A DNA stretch of 64,000 nt from Fontibacterium sp040404065 (GTDB taxonomy: Bacteria; Pseudomonadota; Alphaproteobacteria; Pelagibacterales; Pelagibacteraceae): the NCBI GenBank assembly GCA_040404065.1, contig JBBAJM010000001.1, one strand, 5' to 3'. Shown here piece by piece: positions 23,068-32,239 of this stretch. How positions within the stretch are numbered: position 1 is the first letter of the stretch; each line of letters starts with the position of its first letter. The position numbers were made by a program, and so were the translations under genes. The notes under the pieces were generated by a model that made no database searches, was not told the DNA's origin, and worked only from the letters and a program-made list of their open reading frames with translations.

Positions 23068-24230
23068 AATTAGCAGATAGTCTTTTTAAACTCGGCACAG
23101 AAAATGCATTTGTTGTTCTTGCAAAAGCAAAAGCTTTAGAAGCGCAAGGAAGAGAAATAATCAATTTAGGAATTGGTCAGCCAGATTTTAGAACACCACA
23201 ACATATCGTTGATGCTGCAAAAAAAGCGTTAGATGATGGTTTTCATGGATATACACCGGCAAATGGTCTTTTAGAATTAAGACAAGGTGTTTCTCGGCAT
23301 ATTAAAAAAATGTATGGCGCAAATGTAGATGCATCCAGGGTAGTTATTATGCCAGGCGGAAAGCCTACAATGTTTTTTGCAATGTTAATGTTTGGTCAGC
23401 CGGGAACAGAAATTATTTACCCAGAACCTGGATTCCCAATTTATGAGTCTATGATTAACTATACAGGAGCAAAAGCTGTTCCAATGTATCTAAAGGAAGA
23501 AAATAATTTTTCTTTTAAAGCGGAAGAAGTTTTAAAATTAATAAATAATAAAACTCGTTTGATTATTATTAATAACCCTCAAAACCCAACAGGTGGACTA
23601 ATTGAAAGAGAGCAAATTGACAAGCTTGCTGAAGGATTAAAAAAATTTCCAGATGTAGCAATTTTAAGTGATGAAATTTATAGTAGGCAAATTTATGATA
23701 AGAAAAAAATGCCTTCTTTCTTTAATTATCCAGAACTTTTTGATCGATTAATAGTTTTAGATGGTTGGAGCAAAACATATGCAATGACAGGTTGGCGTCT
23801 AGGTTGGAGTGTTTGGCCAGAAAAAATTATTGAAGATGTAACAAGATTATGTGTGAATGATCACTCATGTCCTTGTGCCTCAACCCAGATTGCAGGATTG
23901 GCGGCATTAGATGGTCAGCATGATTTTTTAGATGAAATGATGAGTCAGTTTAGTAGAAGAAGAAAATTAATCGTTGATGGCTTAAATAGTATTAAAGGCA
24001 TCAAGTGCAATAATCCTGGAGGAGCTTTTTACGTATTTCCTAATATTAGTGGTACAGGCATGAACGGCAATGAATTCGCAGATAAATGTTTAAATGAAGC
24101 TGGAGTTGCAATTATTCCTGGTGTTAGCTTTGGTAAATCTGCTAAAGATTTTGTAAGATTTAGTTTTGCAAACTCTTACGAGAATATCGAAAAAGCTTTA
24201 GAAAAAATTAAAAAAACTGTTGTTAAATAA
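23064..24230 (+). CDS. PLP-dependent class I/II aminotransferase
   Basis: This fold-type I aminotransferase has 388 residues. Visible motifs are LGIGQPDFRTP (35-45), GYTPANGLLELR, NNPQNPTGG (170-178), DEIYS (203-207) and the PLP lysine K237 in DGWSKTYAMTGWRLGW, with the carboxylate-binding arginine near the end (DFVRFSFANS). It starts with GTG at 23064, overlapping the lldD stop. Its place between two hydroxyacid oxidation systems suggests that it aminates the oxo acid produced, for example glyoxylate to glycine. The sequence also fits aspartate or alanine aminotransferases, so the substrate is open. Confidence 0.85.
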   Translation: MKLADSLFKLGTENAFVVLAKAKALEAQGREIINLGIGQPDFRTPQHIVDAAKKALDDGFHGYTPANGLLELRQGVSRHIKKMYGANVDASRVVIMPGGKPTMFFAMLMFGQPGTEIIYPEPGFPIYESMINYTGAKAVPMYLKEENNFSFKAEEVLKLINNKTRLIIINNPQNPTGGLIEREQIDKLAEGLKKFPDVAILSDEIYSRQIYDKKKMPSFFNYPELFDRLIVLDGWSKTYAMTGWRLGWSVWPEKIIEDVTRLCVNDHSCPCASTQIAGLAALDGQHDFLDEMMSQFSRRRKLIVDGLNSIKGIKCNNPGGAFYVFPNISGTGMNGNEFADKCLNEAGVAIIPGVSFGKSAKDFVRFSFANSYENIEKALEKIKKTVVK

Positions 24231-24290
24231 AGTTTTATTTTCAACTTCAAAGATCTGTATCTATCAAACAAAATAATATAAGTTTGTTGC

Positions 24291-25784
24291 ATGACTCTAG
24301 TAATGCCACAAGTAGATCAGCTTATTCTTGATGATAAAGAAAAAATTGTTCGAGATTTAAAAAAATTCACTAATCCAATTAATATTATTTCAGATTTAGA
24401 GGGCATCACTCCTTACGAAACAGATGCTTTGAGTGCCTATAAACAAAAGCCAATGGCTGTAGTTTTGCCAGAAAATACTAGAGAGGTTAGCGATATTTTA
24501 AAATATTGTAATGAAAAAAATATTAAAGTTGTTCCAAGGGGTGCAGGAACAGGACTTTCAGGAGGTGCATTACCATTAGCAGATTGTGTTTTATTGGGAC
24601 TTGGAAAATTTAATAAAATTTTAGAAATTGATTTTGAAAATAGATGCGTAGTAACTCAACCCGGCGTTACAAATCTAGCCTTAACAAAAGCTGTCGAGCA
24701 TAAAGATTTTTATTATGCTCCCGATCCTTCAAGTCAGATAGCCTGTTCAATCGGAGGAAATATTGCTGAAAATTCTGGGGGAGTTCATTCCTTAAAATAT
24801 GGAACAACGACTAATAATGTTCTCGGTGTTGAGTTTGTTTTGATGGATGGAACTATTATGCGTTTTGGCGGAAAAAAAATTGAGTCAGAAGGCTATGATT
24901 TGCTCGGTCTTATTACAGGTTCAGAAGGATTATTAGGAGTTGTTACTGAGGTCACAGTTAAAATTTTAAAAAAACCACAATCAATAAAAGCATTATTGTT
25001 AGGATTTCAAAAAGTTGAAGAGTCAGGCCAGTGTGTTTCAGATATTATTTCTGGAGGAATTATTCCTGCTGGAATGGAAGTAATGGACAAGCCTTTAATT
25101 AAAGCAACCGATGATTATTCTAAAGCAGGATATCCAAGAGATGTCGACGCTATTTTAATTGTAGAATTGGATGGAACAGAAAGCGAAGTGAATGTTTTAA
25201 TTAAGAAAGTTGAAGAAATAGCAAAAAAAAACAAAGCTACTTATTTGCGCATTAGCAAGAATGATGACGAAAGATTAAGATTTTGGTCGGGAAGAAAAGT
25301 TGCTTTCCCAGCAGTTGGAAGTATTTCACCAGATTATTTGTGTATGGATGGAACTATACCAAGAAAAAAATTACCAGAAGTTTTAAAAGAGATTACCAGA
25401 CTTTCAAATAAATACGGTTTAAGAGTTGCAAACTGTTTTCATGCGGGAGATGGAAACCTACACCCACTTATAATGTTCGACTCTAATATTCGTAGTGAAT
25501 TAAAAAAAGCAGAACAATTTGGAGCTGATATTTTAAAATATTGTGTCAAATCCGGAGGAGTTCTTACAGGTGAACATGGGGTTGGAATTGAGAAGAGAGA
25601 TTTAATGTGCGAAATGTTTAATGACGAGGACATTCAACAACAACTAAATATCAAAGAAGCTTTTGATAAGAATTCATTATTAAATCCTGGTAAAGTTTAT
25701 CCACTTCTTCATCGTTGTGCAGAAGGGGGAAAAATGCATGTACATAAAGATAATAATAAATTTAAAGATATTCCAAGATTTTAA
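24291..25784 (+). CDS. glcD: Glycolate oxidase FAD subunit GlcD
   Basis: GlcD is the catalytic flavoprotein of the membrane-associated glycolate oxidase, which turns glycolate into glyoxylate. The 497-residue protein has the PCMH-type FAD domain with VVPRGAGTGLSGGALP (80-95) and a second FAD-contact block CSIGGNIAENSGG. The C-terminal domain has the metal-binding NCFHAGDGNLHPL and TGEHGVGIEKR. Glycolate is a main phytoplankton exudate, so the trait suits a marine heterotroph. D-lactate oxidation is an alternative for GlcD homologs, but the GlcE and GlcF partners follow directly. The stop overlaps the glcE start by one base. Confidence 0.93.
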   Translation: MTLVMPQVDQLILDDKEKIVRDLKKFTNPINIISDLEGITPYETDALSAYKQKPMAVVLPENTREVSDILKYCNEKNIKVVPRGAGTGLSGGALPLADCVLLGLGKFNKILEIDFENRCVVTQPGVTNLALTKAVEHKDFYYAPDPSSQIACSIGGNIAENSGGVHSLKYGTTTNNVLGVEFVLMDGTIMRFGGKKIESEGYDLLGLITGSEGLLGVVTEVTVKILKKPQSIKALLLGFQKVEESGQCVSDIISGGIIPAGMEVMDKPLIKATDDYSKAGYPRDVDAILIVELDGTESEVNVLIKKVEEIAKKNKATYLRISKNDDERLRFWSGRKVAFPAVGSISPDYLCMDGTIPRKKLPEVLKEITRLSNKYGLRVANCFHAGDGNLHPLIMFDSNIRSELKKAEQFGADILKYCVKSGGVLTGEHGVGIEKRDLMCEMFNDEDIQQQLNIKEAFDKNSLLNPGKVYPLLHRCAEGGKMHVHKDNNKFKDIPRF

Positions 25785-26998
25785 TGTCAGAAATTTATTC
25801 GCCATCCAGCGAAAATGATATCTCAAATTTTATAAGAGAGAGTCATGAGCAAGCTACTCCAATTGAAATTATAGGACAAAACACAAGACCTATCGGAAGA
25901 TTGATTCAATGTTCAAAAACTCTTCAGTTAAAAAATTTAAATGGAATAATTGAGTACTTTCCTGAGGAGCTTTACATAAAAGTTAAAGCAGCAACTTCAC
26001 TTGGACTAGTAGAGGCAGAGCTTGATAAAAGAGATCAGGAATTAGCTTTTGAGCCAGCTGATCTTGGATTTTTATATAATGGTAAAAGCAACAAAGGCTC
26101 CGTTGGTGGTGCAGTTTCATGTAACTTGTCAGGGTCTCGAAGATTTAAATCCGGGGCTTTAAGAGATCATATTTTAGGTTTTCAGGGCGTTAATGGAAAA
26201 GGTGAGATTGTAAAATCAGGTGGCACAGTTGTTAAAAACGTAACCGGATATGACGTAAGTAAACTTATAGCGGGATCCTATGGAACTTTAGTTGCTCTAA
26301 CTGAGATTGTTTTAAAAGTTCAGCCTAAAAATGAAGAAAGTCAAACACTGCTTATTAATAATATTAATTTAAAAAAAGCTTTAAACATTTTTTCAAAAGC
26401 CATGCAAACTTCAGTTGAGATTTCAGGAGCATGTTTTTATCCTGAAAAAAGTTTAAATTTTTTTAAATTAAATGATTTAGATATTAGCACCTCTATCACA
26501 GCACTTCGCATTGAAGGACCAAAAATTTCTGTAATTGAAAGAGTGAATACTTTAAAAAAATTATTTGATGAATATAAAAAAACTATGTCTGTTCTAGAGA
26601 ATTATCAATCAAGAATTTTTTGGAAGAATACTACTGATTTAGAATTTTTTAATAATACTGAGAGTGTTGTTATAAAAATAATTTTACCATCTGTTAACAC
26701 TGGTCAATTCATTAATCAGTTTGAGAATGAAGAATTACGATACGTGGTAGATTGGGCGGGAAATCTTACTTGGATTGCTATACCGCAGAATGATAGCGTT
26801 CTTCTTAGACAATTAAGAAAAGCAGCGCTTGCTCTTAATGGTCACATGACAATTATTAAAGCACCTAATCACGTACGTATTAGAGAAGACTTTTTGACAA
26901 CGGTTGATGACAATATTAGAGTTTTGTCTTTGAAGATCAAAGAGAGCTTTGATCCAAAAAAAATTTTAAATCCAGGGAAAATGTATTCAGGAATATAA
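25784..26998 (+). CDS. glcE: Glycolate oxidase FAD-binding subunit GlcE
   Basis: GlcE is the second flavin-domain subunit of glycolate oxidase. The 404-residue protein has the same FAD_binding_4 fold as GlcD but a shorter C-terminus: EYFPEELYIKVKAATSLG near the start, the GSVGGAVSCNLSG block, and VVKNVTGYDVSKLIAGSYGTL, which is characteristic of GlcE, ending DPKKILNPGKMY. It shares one base with glcD and one with glcF, so the three are translated as a coupled set. Confidence 0.92.
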   Translation: MSEIYSPSSENDISNFIRESHEQATPIEIIGQNTRPIGRLIQCSKTLQLKNLNGIIEYFPEELYIKVKAATSLGLVEAELDKRDQELAFEPADLGFLYNGKSNKGSVGGAVSCNLSGSRRFKSGALRDHILGFQGVNGKGEIVKSGGTVVKNVTGYDVSKLIAGSYGTLVALTEIVLKVQPKNEESQTLLINNINLKKALNIFSKAMQTSVEISGACFYPEKSLNFFKLNDLDISTSITALRIEGPKISVIERVNTLKKLFDEYKKTMSVLENYQSRIFWKNTTDLEFFNNTESVVIKIILPSVNTGQFINQFENEELRYVVDWAGNLTWIAIPQNDSVLLRQLRKAALALNGHMTIIKAPNHVRIREDFLTTVDDNIRVLSLKIKESFDPKKILNPGKMYSGI

Positions 26999-28296
26999 TG
27001 CAAACAACTTTTACTAAGAAACAACTACAGGATAACAACGTTAATTCTTCAGAAAAGATTATTAGAAAATGTGTTCATTGTGGTTTTTGTAACGCAACCT
27101 GTCCAACTTATCAAATTGTAGGCGATGAACTAGATGGACCAAGAGGTAGAATATATTTGATAAAAGATATGCTGGAAAAAAATAAGCCAGCAAATGAAAA
27201 AATAACAAAACACATTGACCGTTGTTTATCATGCTACTCATGTATGACGACCTGTCCATCAGGAGTTAATTATATGCACCTTGTGGATCATGCGCGAAAT
27301 CACATAGAAAAAACATTTGTTAGACCTTTTTTTGATAGATTTTTAAGAGCTCTCTTATCTAAAATTTTACCCAGTCCAACCCTTTTTAGAATTGCTGGGT
27401 ATAGTGCAAGACTATTTTATCCGTTCAGATTTATTTTTCCAAAAAAAATTAAAAATATGCTTAAGTATATGCCAAATTCTTTTCCTAGATCTATATATGC
27501 TAATCAGGAAGTTTATCCGGCAACGGGCAAAACATATGCAAAAGTTGCTCTACTAACGGGCTGCGTACAAAGAGTTATTTCTCCACAAATTAATGACGCT
27601 ACTATTAACGTTCTAAATAGACACGGAGTTGAGGTGTTAGTTCCAAAACAAGTTGAATGCTGCGGTTCACTAAACCATCATCTCGGAAAAGAAGATTTAG
27701 CCCACAAGTCTTTTATAAATAATATTAACGCCTGGTTTAAACTGTATGAAGAAAAAAATCTCGATGCTATTTTAGTTACCACTTCTGGCTGCGGAACTAC
27801 TATAAAAGATTATGGTTATATTTTTAGAGATCATGAAGATAAAGAGATTAGAAATAAAGCAAAAATCATATCAAATCTTGCAAAAGATGTGACTGAGTAT
27901 TTAGGAAAAAATATTAAATTAAATTATAAAACTAAAGATAAAAAATTTAAAATTGCGTACCATTCAGCTTGTTCAATGCAGCATGGTCAAAAATTACATT
28001 CTAAACCGATAGATTTATTAAAAAAAACCGGAAATGATATTTTTGAAATACCGGATGGTCATTTGTGTTGTGGATCTGCTGGAACTTACAATCTATTTCA
28101 AGACCAAATGGCTGCAGAACTTTTAAAAAGAAAAGTTGAAAATATTAATAAAGTAAATCCTGATTTTATTTCTACGGGAAATATTGGATGTATTACGCAG
28201 ATATCTTCCGGAACAAAAATACCTATAGTTCATACAATAGAGGTTCTGGATTGGTATACGGGAGGAGAAAAGCCTAAAGCCATTTCTTCGTTATGA
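26998..28296 (+). CDS. glcF: Glycolate oxidase iron-sulfur subunit GlcF
   Basis: GlcF carries electrons from the flavin subunits toward the quinone pool. The 432-residue protein has two [4Fe-4S] motifs: C25-x2-C28-x2-C31-x3-C35 (CVHCGFCNATCP) and C76-x2-C79-x2-C82-x3-C86 (CLSCYSCMTTCP). Two CCG domains follow (VECCGSLNHHLG, and HLCCGSAGTYNLFQ), as in known GlcF. Its end overlaps the next dehydrogenase gene by four bases, extending the operon to a fourth gene. Confidence 0.94.
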   Translation: MQTTFTKKQLQDNNVNSSEKIIRKCVHCGFCNATCPTYQIVGDELDGPRGRIYLIKDMLEKNKPANEKITKHIDRCLSCYSCMTTCPSGVNYMHLVDHARNHIEKTFVRPFFDRFLRALLSKILPSPTLFRIAGYSARLFYPFRFIFPKKIKNMLKYMPNSFPRSIYANQEVYPATGKTYAKVALLTGCVQRVISPQINDATINVLNRHGVEVLVPKQVECCGSLNHHLGKEDLAHKSFINNINAWFKLYEEKNLDAILVTTSGCGTTIKDYGYIFRDHEDKEIRNKAKIISNLAKDVTEYLGKNIKLNYKTKDKKFKIAYHSACSMQHGQKLHSKPIDLLKKTGNDIFEIPDGHLCCGSAGTYNLFQDQMAAELLKRKVENINKVNPDFISTGNIGCITQISSGTKIPIVHTIEVLDWYTGGEKPKAISSL

Positions 28297-29249
28297 AAAA
28301 AAAAATTTTAGTTACTAGAAATTTGCTTCCAGAAAATGAAGAAAGAATAAAAAAATTATTTGATGTAAAATTAAATAAGCAAGAAAAAGTCTACACTTCT
28401 GAAGAAATTTTAGAACTCTCAAAAGATTGTGATGGAATTTTATGCATAGGTGGAAATAAATTTGATGCTGATATTTTCAGTAAAATTTCAAACACAGTCA
28501 AAATTATCGCAAGTTATTCAGTGGGCTACAATAATATTGATATTGATGAAGCTACCAAAAAAAGAATCGTAGTTACTAATACCCCAGAAGTTTTAACGGA
28601 CGCGACTGCTGATATTGCAATTTTATTATTATTAGGAGCTTCAAGAAGAGCTTATGAAGCAAGAAAATCTGCTGAGGAGCAGGAGTGGGTTTGGGCAACA
28701 GATTTTTTATTAGGAAAACAAATGTCCGGCAGCAATTTAGGAATTCTAGGCATGGGAAGAATTGGAAGAGCAATTGCAGAAAGAGCAAGAGGCTTTGGAA
28801 TGAAAATACATTATCATAACAGAACTAAGCTTTCAGCGGATCTTGAACAGGGAGCAATTTATCACGACAATATTAAATCTCTTTTTAGTAATAGTGATTT
28901 TTTATCAATTAATTGCCCTGCAACAAAAGATACGTCCAAAATAATTAATGAAGAAACTATTAGTTATTTACCCAATGGAGCCGTTATTTCTAATACCGCA
29001 AGAGGAGATGTGGTTGATGATGAGGCAATGATCAAGGCTTTAAAAAATGGAAAAATTTTTGCTTTAGGGCTTGATGTATATAATGGAGAGCCAAAAATTC
29101 ATCCAGAGTATTTAAAACTTCAAAATCTTTTTTTACTTCCTCATTTAGGTAGCGCAACATTAAAAACTAGAATTGCCATGGGTAATAGATCTATCGATAA
29201 TTTAGAAAATTTTTTTCAGAATAAACGTCCGAAAGATCAATTAAATTAA
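28293..29249 (+). CDS. D-isomer specific 2-hydroxyacid dehydrogenase (glyoxylate/hydroxypyruvate reductase type)
   Basis: This NAD(P)-dependent dehydrogenase has 318 residues. It has the Rossmann loop LGILGMGRIGRAIAERARGFG, the catalytic arginine in NTARGDVVDD, the glutamate in YNGEPKIHPEY and the histidine in LLPHLGSAT. With glcDEF upstream, reduction of glyoxylate back to glycolate or of hydroxypyruvate to glycerate is the most natural role; sequence alone cannot separate these from other D-hydroxyacids. The start overlaps glcF by four bases, and the gene ends four bases from the convergent terC. Confidence 0.88.
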   Translation: MKKKILVTRNLLPENEERIKKLFDVKLNKQEKVYTSEEILELSKDCDGILCIGGNKFDADIFSKISNTVKIIASYSVGYNNIDIDEATKKRIVVTNTPEVLTDATADIAILLLLGASRRAYEARKSAEEQEWVWATDFLLGKQMSGSNLGILGMGRIGRAIAERARGFGMKIHYHNRTKLSADLEQGAIYHDNIKSLFSNSDFLSINCPATKDTSKIINEETISYLPNGAVISNTARGDVVDDEAMIKALKNGKIFALGLDVYNGEPKIHPEYLKLQNLFLLPHLGSATLKTRIAMGNRSIDNLENFFQNKRPKDQLN

Positions 29250-29253
29250 AATT

Positions 29254-29856
29254 TTAGAAAAATAGTATTTTTGTCTCAGAATATATTAAATCTATCGCAA
29301 CCCACAAAATAGTAAACAGACCTATCCAAGCAACCCATTTAAATTTCTTAATATAAGAAGAGATTATGTTTGCAAGAATGGCCATTACAAAAATAGAGAG
29401 AATTAGTCCAGTAGCTAAAGCCCAGTAATGACCTTTTGCTGCTCCAGCAACACCTAAAACATTATCTAAACTTAAGGTAATATCTGCTATGGCAACAGTG
29501 AGAATTGCTTTACCTAGTTTTGTTTTTTCTGATTCTTTAATAGTGAATTTATTATTATCTTCTTCTTTATTTTTTTCTTTAATAACGTCTTCATATAACT
29601 TGTAAACAATCCAAAGCAGCAGAATTCCTCCAAATATTTTAACCCCTTTAAATTGAAATAAGTAAGTTACAATTCCCGTGAAAGCTAAACGCATAAAAAC
29701 GGCAACTAACGTTCCATACAATAATATTTTTTTTCTAAGGGAGCCTTCAAATTGCGAGGCAACCATTCCAATAATTATTGCATTGTCGCCTGAAAGAATA
29801 ACGTTGACTAAAACTATCTGGAAAAAAATTATTACTTCTTCTGAAAATAGATTCAT
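29254..29856 (-). CDS. TerC family integral membrane protein
   Basis: This 200-residue protein has about six helices. It carries the two TerC signatures with intramembrane acidic residues, NVILSGDNAIIIGMVA near residue 20 and DITLSLDNVLGVAGAAKGH near residue 125, separated by a charged loop (KEKNKEEDNNK). TerC/YkoY/Alx proteins have been linked to manganese export and metal loading of secreted proteins. It is a lone minus-strand gene, convergent with the glc operon and divergent from livK. No regulatory RNA such as a yybP-ykoY element was recognised upstream. Confidence 0.87.
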   Translation of the reverse strand: MNLFSEEVIIFFQIVLVNVILSGDNAIIIGMVASQFEGSLRKKILLYGTLVAVFMRLAFTGIVTYLFQFKGVKIFGGILLLWIVYKLYEDVIKEKNKEEDNNKFTIKESEKTKLGKAILTVAIADITLSLDNVLGVAGAAKGHYWALATGLILSIFVMAILANIISSYIKKFKWVAWIGLFTILWVAIDLIYSETKILFF

Positions 29857-30002
29857 TTCAGCAATTTAATTATCACAAAACTAAAGCTTAAATATATTAA
29901 GTTTATTATTACAACCTTGAGTAGTAATATTTGTTATTTCACTTGTTATAGTTAATTTTTTTTATCGAGACTCTCTTTAATTTTTTTGTTTTAATCGCTC
30001 CC

Positions 30003-30014
30003 AGTTAATTAACT
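30003..30014. promoter_or_regulatory. Perfect 12-base palindrome in the livK leader
   Basis: AGTTAATTAACT is a perfect palindrome that ends 16 bases before the livK ATG, immediately upstream of the AAGGA ribosome site. It could be a dimeric regulator site. In such AT-rich DNA a chance origin is possible. Confidence 0.3.
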
Positions 30015-30030
30015 AAAACAAGGAAAATAA

Positions 30031-31218
30031 ATGATAAGAAAAACAAACAAATTCGTACTGGCAGTTTGCGTTTTATTCGCAAGCATTATTGCTAGTGCGT
30101 CATTTGCTCAGACTATCAAAATTGGAGTTGATGGACCTTTCACAGGTGGATCATCTTCAATGGGTGTTAGTATGAGAGATGGAGTACGACTAGCTGCTAA
30201 AGAAGTAAATGCGGCGGGTGGTGTTCTTGGAAAAAAGCTTGAGTTAATCGAGCGTGATGACGAAGCTAAAAATGAAAGAGGAGTGGAAATCGCTCAAGAA
30301 TTAATTAATAAAGAAAAAATAGTTGCAGTCGTTGGCTTTATTAATACAGGCGTTGCTCTTGCTTCACATCGTTTTTACCAAGATGCTAAAATTCCTGTAA
30401 TCAATAACGTTGCGACCGGAACTGCTCTGACAAAAGGTCCAAGCTTTCCATTTAAAGACGCTAAAGATGTATTCGTTTTCAGAACATCAGCAAGAGATGA
30501 AATTCAATCTCCTATGATCGTTAATGAAGCAATTACTGTTCGTGGATTTAAAAAAGTTGCGATCTTAGCTGATTCAACAAATTATGGTCAATTAGGACAA
30601 GCAGACTTAATTAAAGCTTTGGCTGCAAAAAATATCACACCAGTTACTACAGAAAAATTTAACACTGGCGATACTGATATGACAGCACAAGTTTTAAAAG
30701 CTAAAAGCGCTGGAGCTGAAGTTATTTTAACTTACGCAATCGGACCGGAACTTGCTCAAATAGCAAATGCAATGGCCAAAGTAGGTTGGAAAGTTCCTTT
30801 AATTGGTAGCTGGACTTTATCAATGGCAAACTTCATTGATTCAGCTGGAAAAAATGGTGAAGGTGCAATTATGCCTCAAACATTTATTCAAGCACCAACA
30901 ACTCCAAAACGTAAAGCTTTTATCGAAGCTTACTTGAAAGAGTTTAAACCTAAAAACGACCGTATAGATTCACCGGTGTCTGCTGCTCAAGGATACGATT
31001 CAGTATACTTATTAGTTGCAGCTATCAAACAAGCGAATAGCTTAGAAGGTGATAAAATTAGACTAGCTCTTGAAGATTTAAAAACGCCAGTTGTTGGTGT
31101 TGTTAAAACTTACAACAAGCCGTTTACTAAAGATGACCACGATGCGATCACAGATAAAGATCCAGTTATGGGAATCGTTAAAAACGCAAGAGTTGTTGCT
31201 GCTAAAGGTCAAAAATAA
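30031..31218 (+). CDS. livK: Branched-chain amino acid ABC transporter substrate-binding protein (LivK type)
   Basis: This is the periplasmic binding protein of the HAAT importer family. The 395-residue protein has a signal peptide (about 1-26, ending SFAQT) and the Peripla_BP_6 fold: KIGVDGPFTGGSSSMG, the VAVVGFINTGVALASHRF segment, NVATGTALTKGP and VAILADSTNYGQLG. The ligand may be branched-chain or other amino acids, or small amides. A strong terminator follows, so livK can be made in excess over the membrane components, a common arrangement for binding proteins. AAGGA precedes the ATG. Confidence 0.9.
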   Translation: MIRKTNKFVLAVCVLFASIIASASFAQTIKIGVDGPFTGGSSSMGVSMRDGVRLAAKEVNAAGGVLGKKLELIERDDEAKNERGVEIAQELINKEKIVAVVGFINTGVALASHRFYQDAKIPVINNVATGTALTKGPSFPFKDAKDVFVFRTSARDEIQSPMIVNEAITVRGFKKVAILADSTNYGQLGQADLIKALAAKNITPVTTEKFNTGDTDMTAQVLKAKSAGAEVILTYAIGPELAQIANAMAKVGWKVPLIGSWTLSMANFIDSAGKNGEGAIMPQTFIQAPTTPKRKAFIEAYLKEFKPKNDRIDSPVSAAQGYDSVYLLVAAIKQANSLEGDKIRLALEDLKTPVVGVVKTYNKPFTKDDHDAITDKDPVMGIVKNARVVAAKGQK

Positions 31219-31260
31219 TTAAGTTTTAAAAATAATTTTTTTATTTTTATTCTTTTAGAA

Positions 31261-31291
31261 AACGCCACACCTTAAAAGTGTGGCGTTTTTT
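31261..31291 (+). terminator. Intrinsic terminator after livK
   Basis: AACGCCACAC (31261-31270) and GTGTGGCGTT (31278-31287) form a perfect 10-base-pair stem with a 7-base loop. The stem is followed by a run of T residues to about 31291. It is the clearest intrinsic terminator in the window and lies about 40 bases after the livK stop. Confidence 0.92.
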
Positions 31292-31302
31292 ATTTGGATT
31301 GA

Positions 31303-31331
31303 TTGAAAAGATTATTAGTTTATTTTACTAT
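31303..31331 (+). promoter_or_regulatory. Candidate promoter for livH-livMG-livF
   Basis: TTGAAA (31303-31308) and TACTAT (31326-31331) are 17 bases apart, directly after the livK terminator and 27 bases before the livH ATG. A GGGGA ribosome site follows at 31350-31354. This supports separate transcription of the membrane and ATPase genes. Confidence 0.45.
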
Positions 31332-31358
31332 TATTAAATTAAAAATTGTGGGGATTTA

Positions 31359-32234
31359 ATGGATATTTTTGTTCAACTTATTTATAGCGGAGTAGCCCTT
31401 GGCATGATTTATGCTGTTGTTGCATTTGGTTATCAATTAACTTTCTCAACTTCTGCAACTTTAAACTTTGGACAAGGAGAGGCTTTAATGCTGGGGTCCA
31501 TGGTTGGACTGACTTTATCTAATTTAGGAATAAATTACTGGCTTATTATTCCCTTAGTTTGCGTTTTTGGATTTTTACAAGGAACCGTAGTTGAGTATTT
31601 AGGAGTTCGTCCTGCAATTAAAATAAAATCAGAGTTTGGTTGGATTATGTCTACTATTGCACTTGGAATTATTTTTAGAAATTTTGCTGAAAATATTTGG
31701 GGAAGAAGTACTTTTAGATTTCCAGGACCATTTGAAGACGATCCTATAAAACTTTTTGGTGCAAATATTTTGCCAATGGAAATTTTAGTAGTTTTAGGTG
31801 CTGTATCCATGATGCTGCTCGTTGAAATTTTCAACCGCAAATCAATTTATGGAAAAGCAGTTGTAGCCACTGCAAATGATAGAGATGCAGCTGGTCTTAT
31901 GGGAATTAACACTGGATTAGTAATCACATTTTCTTATGCACTTTCTTCTTTAACAGCATCTTTCGCTGGAGTTTTAATTTCTCCTTTAACATTAGCAGGA
32001 TCAGGCGCTGGAGGCGCTTTGGGATTAAAAGCTTTTGCTGTTGCAATTGTTGGTGGTTTGTCTAGCGGTTTAGGAATTGTTGTTGGTGGAATTATTTTAG
32101 GAGTTAGCGAAACATTGACAGGTTTTTATATTTCGACTGGCTATAAAGATGTGCCTAGCTTAATTATTTTGTTAATAGTTTTATCTTTTAAACCAGCGGG
32201 TTTATTTGGAAAAACTACAATTAAAAAAGTTTAA
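31359..32234 (+). CDS. livH: Branched-chain amino acid ABC transporter permease LivH
   Basis: LivH is one of two permease subunits of the HAAT importer. The 291-residue protein has about eight helices and the family markers LNFGQGEALMLGS, the central cytoplasmic loop RKSIYGKAVVATANDRDAAGLMGIN that contacts the ATPase, and GLKAFAVAIVGGLSSGLGIVVGG. It begins after a candidate promoter and ends five bases before the fused livMG gene. Confidence 0.93.
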   Translation: MDIFVQLIYSGVALGMIYAVVAFGYQLTFSTSATLNFGQGEALMLGSMVGLTLSNLGINYWLIIPLVCVFGFLQGTVVEYLGVRPAIKIKSEFGWIMSTIALGIIFRNFAENIWGRSTFRFPGPFEDDPIKLFGANILPMEILVVLGAVSMMLLVEIFNRKSIYGKAVVATANDRDAAGLMGINTGLVITFSYALSSLTASFAGVLISPLTLAGSGAGGALGLKAFAVAIVGGLSSGLGIVVGGIILGVSETLTGFYISTGYKDVPSLIILLIVLSFKPAGLFGKTTIKKV

Positions 32235-32239
32235 AAAAG

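Noticed and set aside
30003..30014. Riboswitch in the livK leader
   Set aside because: Only a short AT palindrome is present; no multi-stem structure or known aptamer motif could be recognised.
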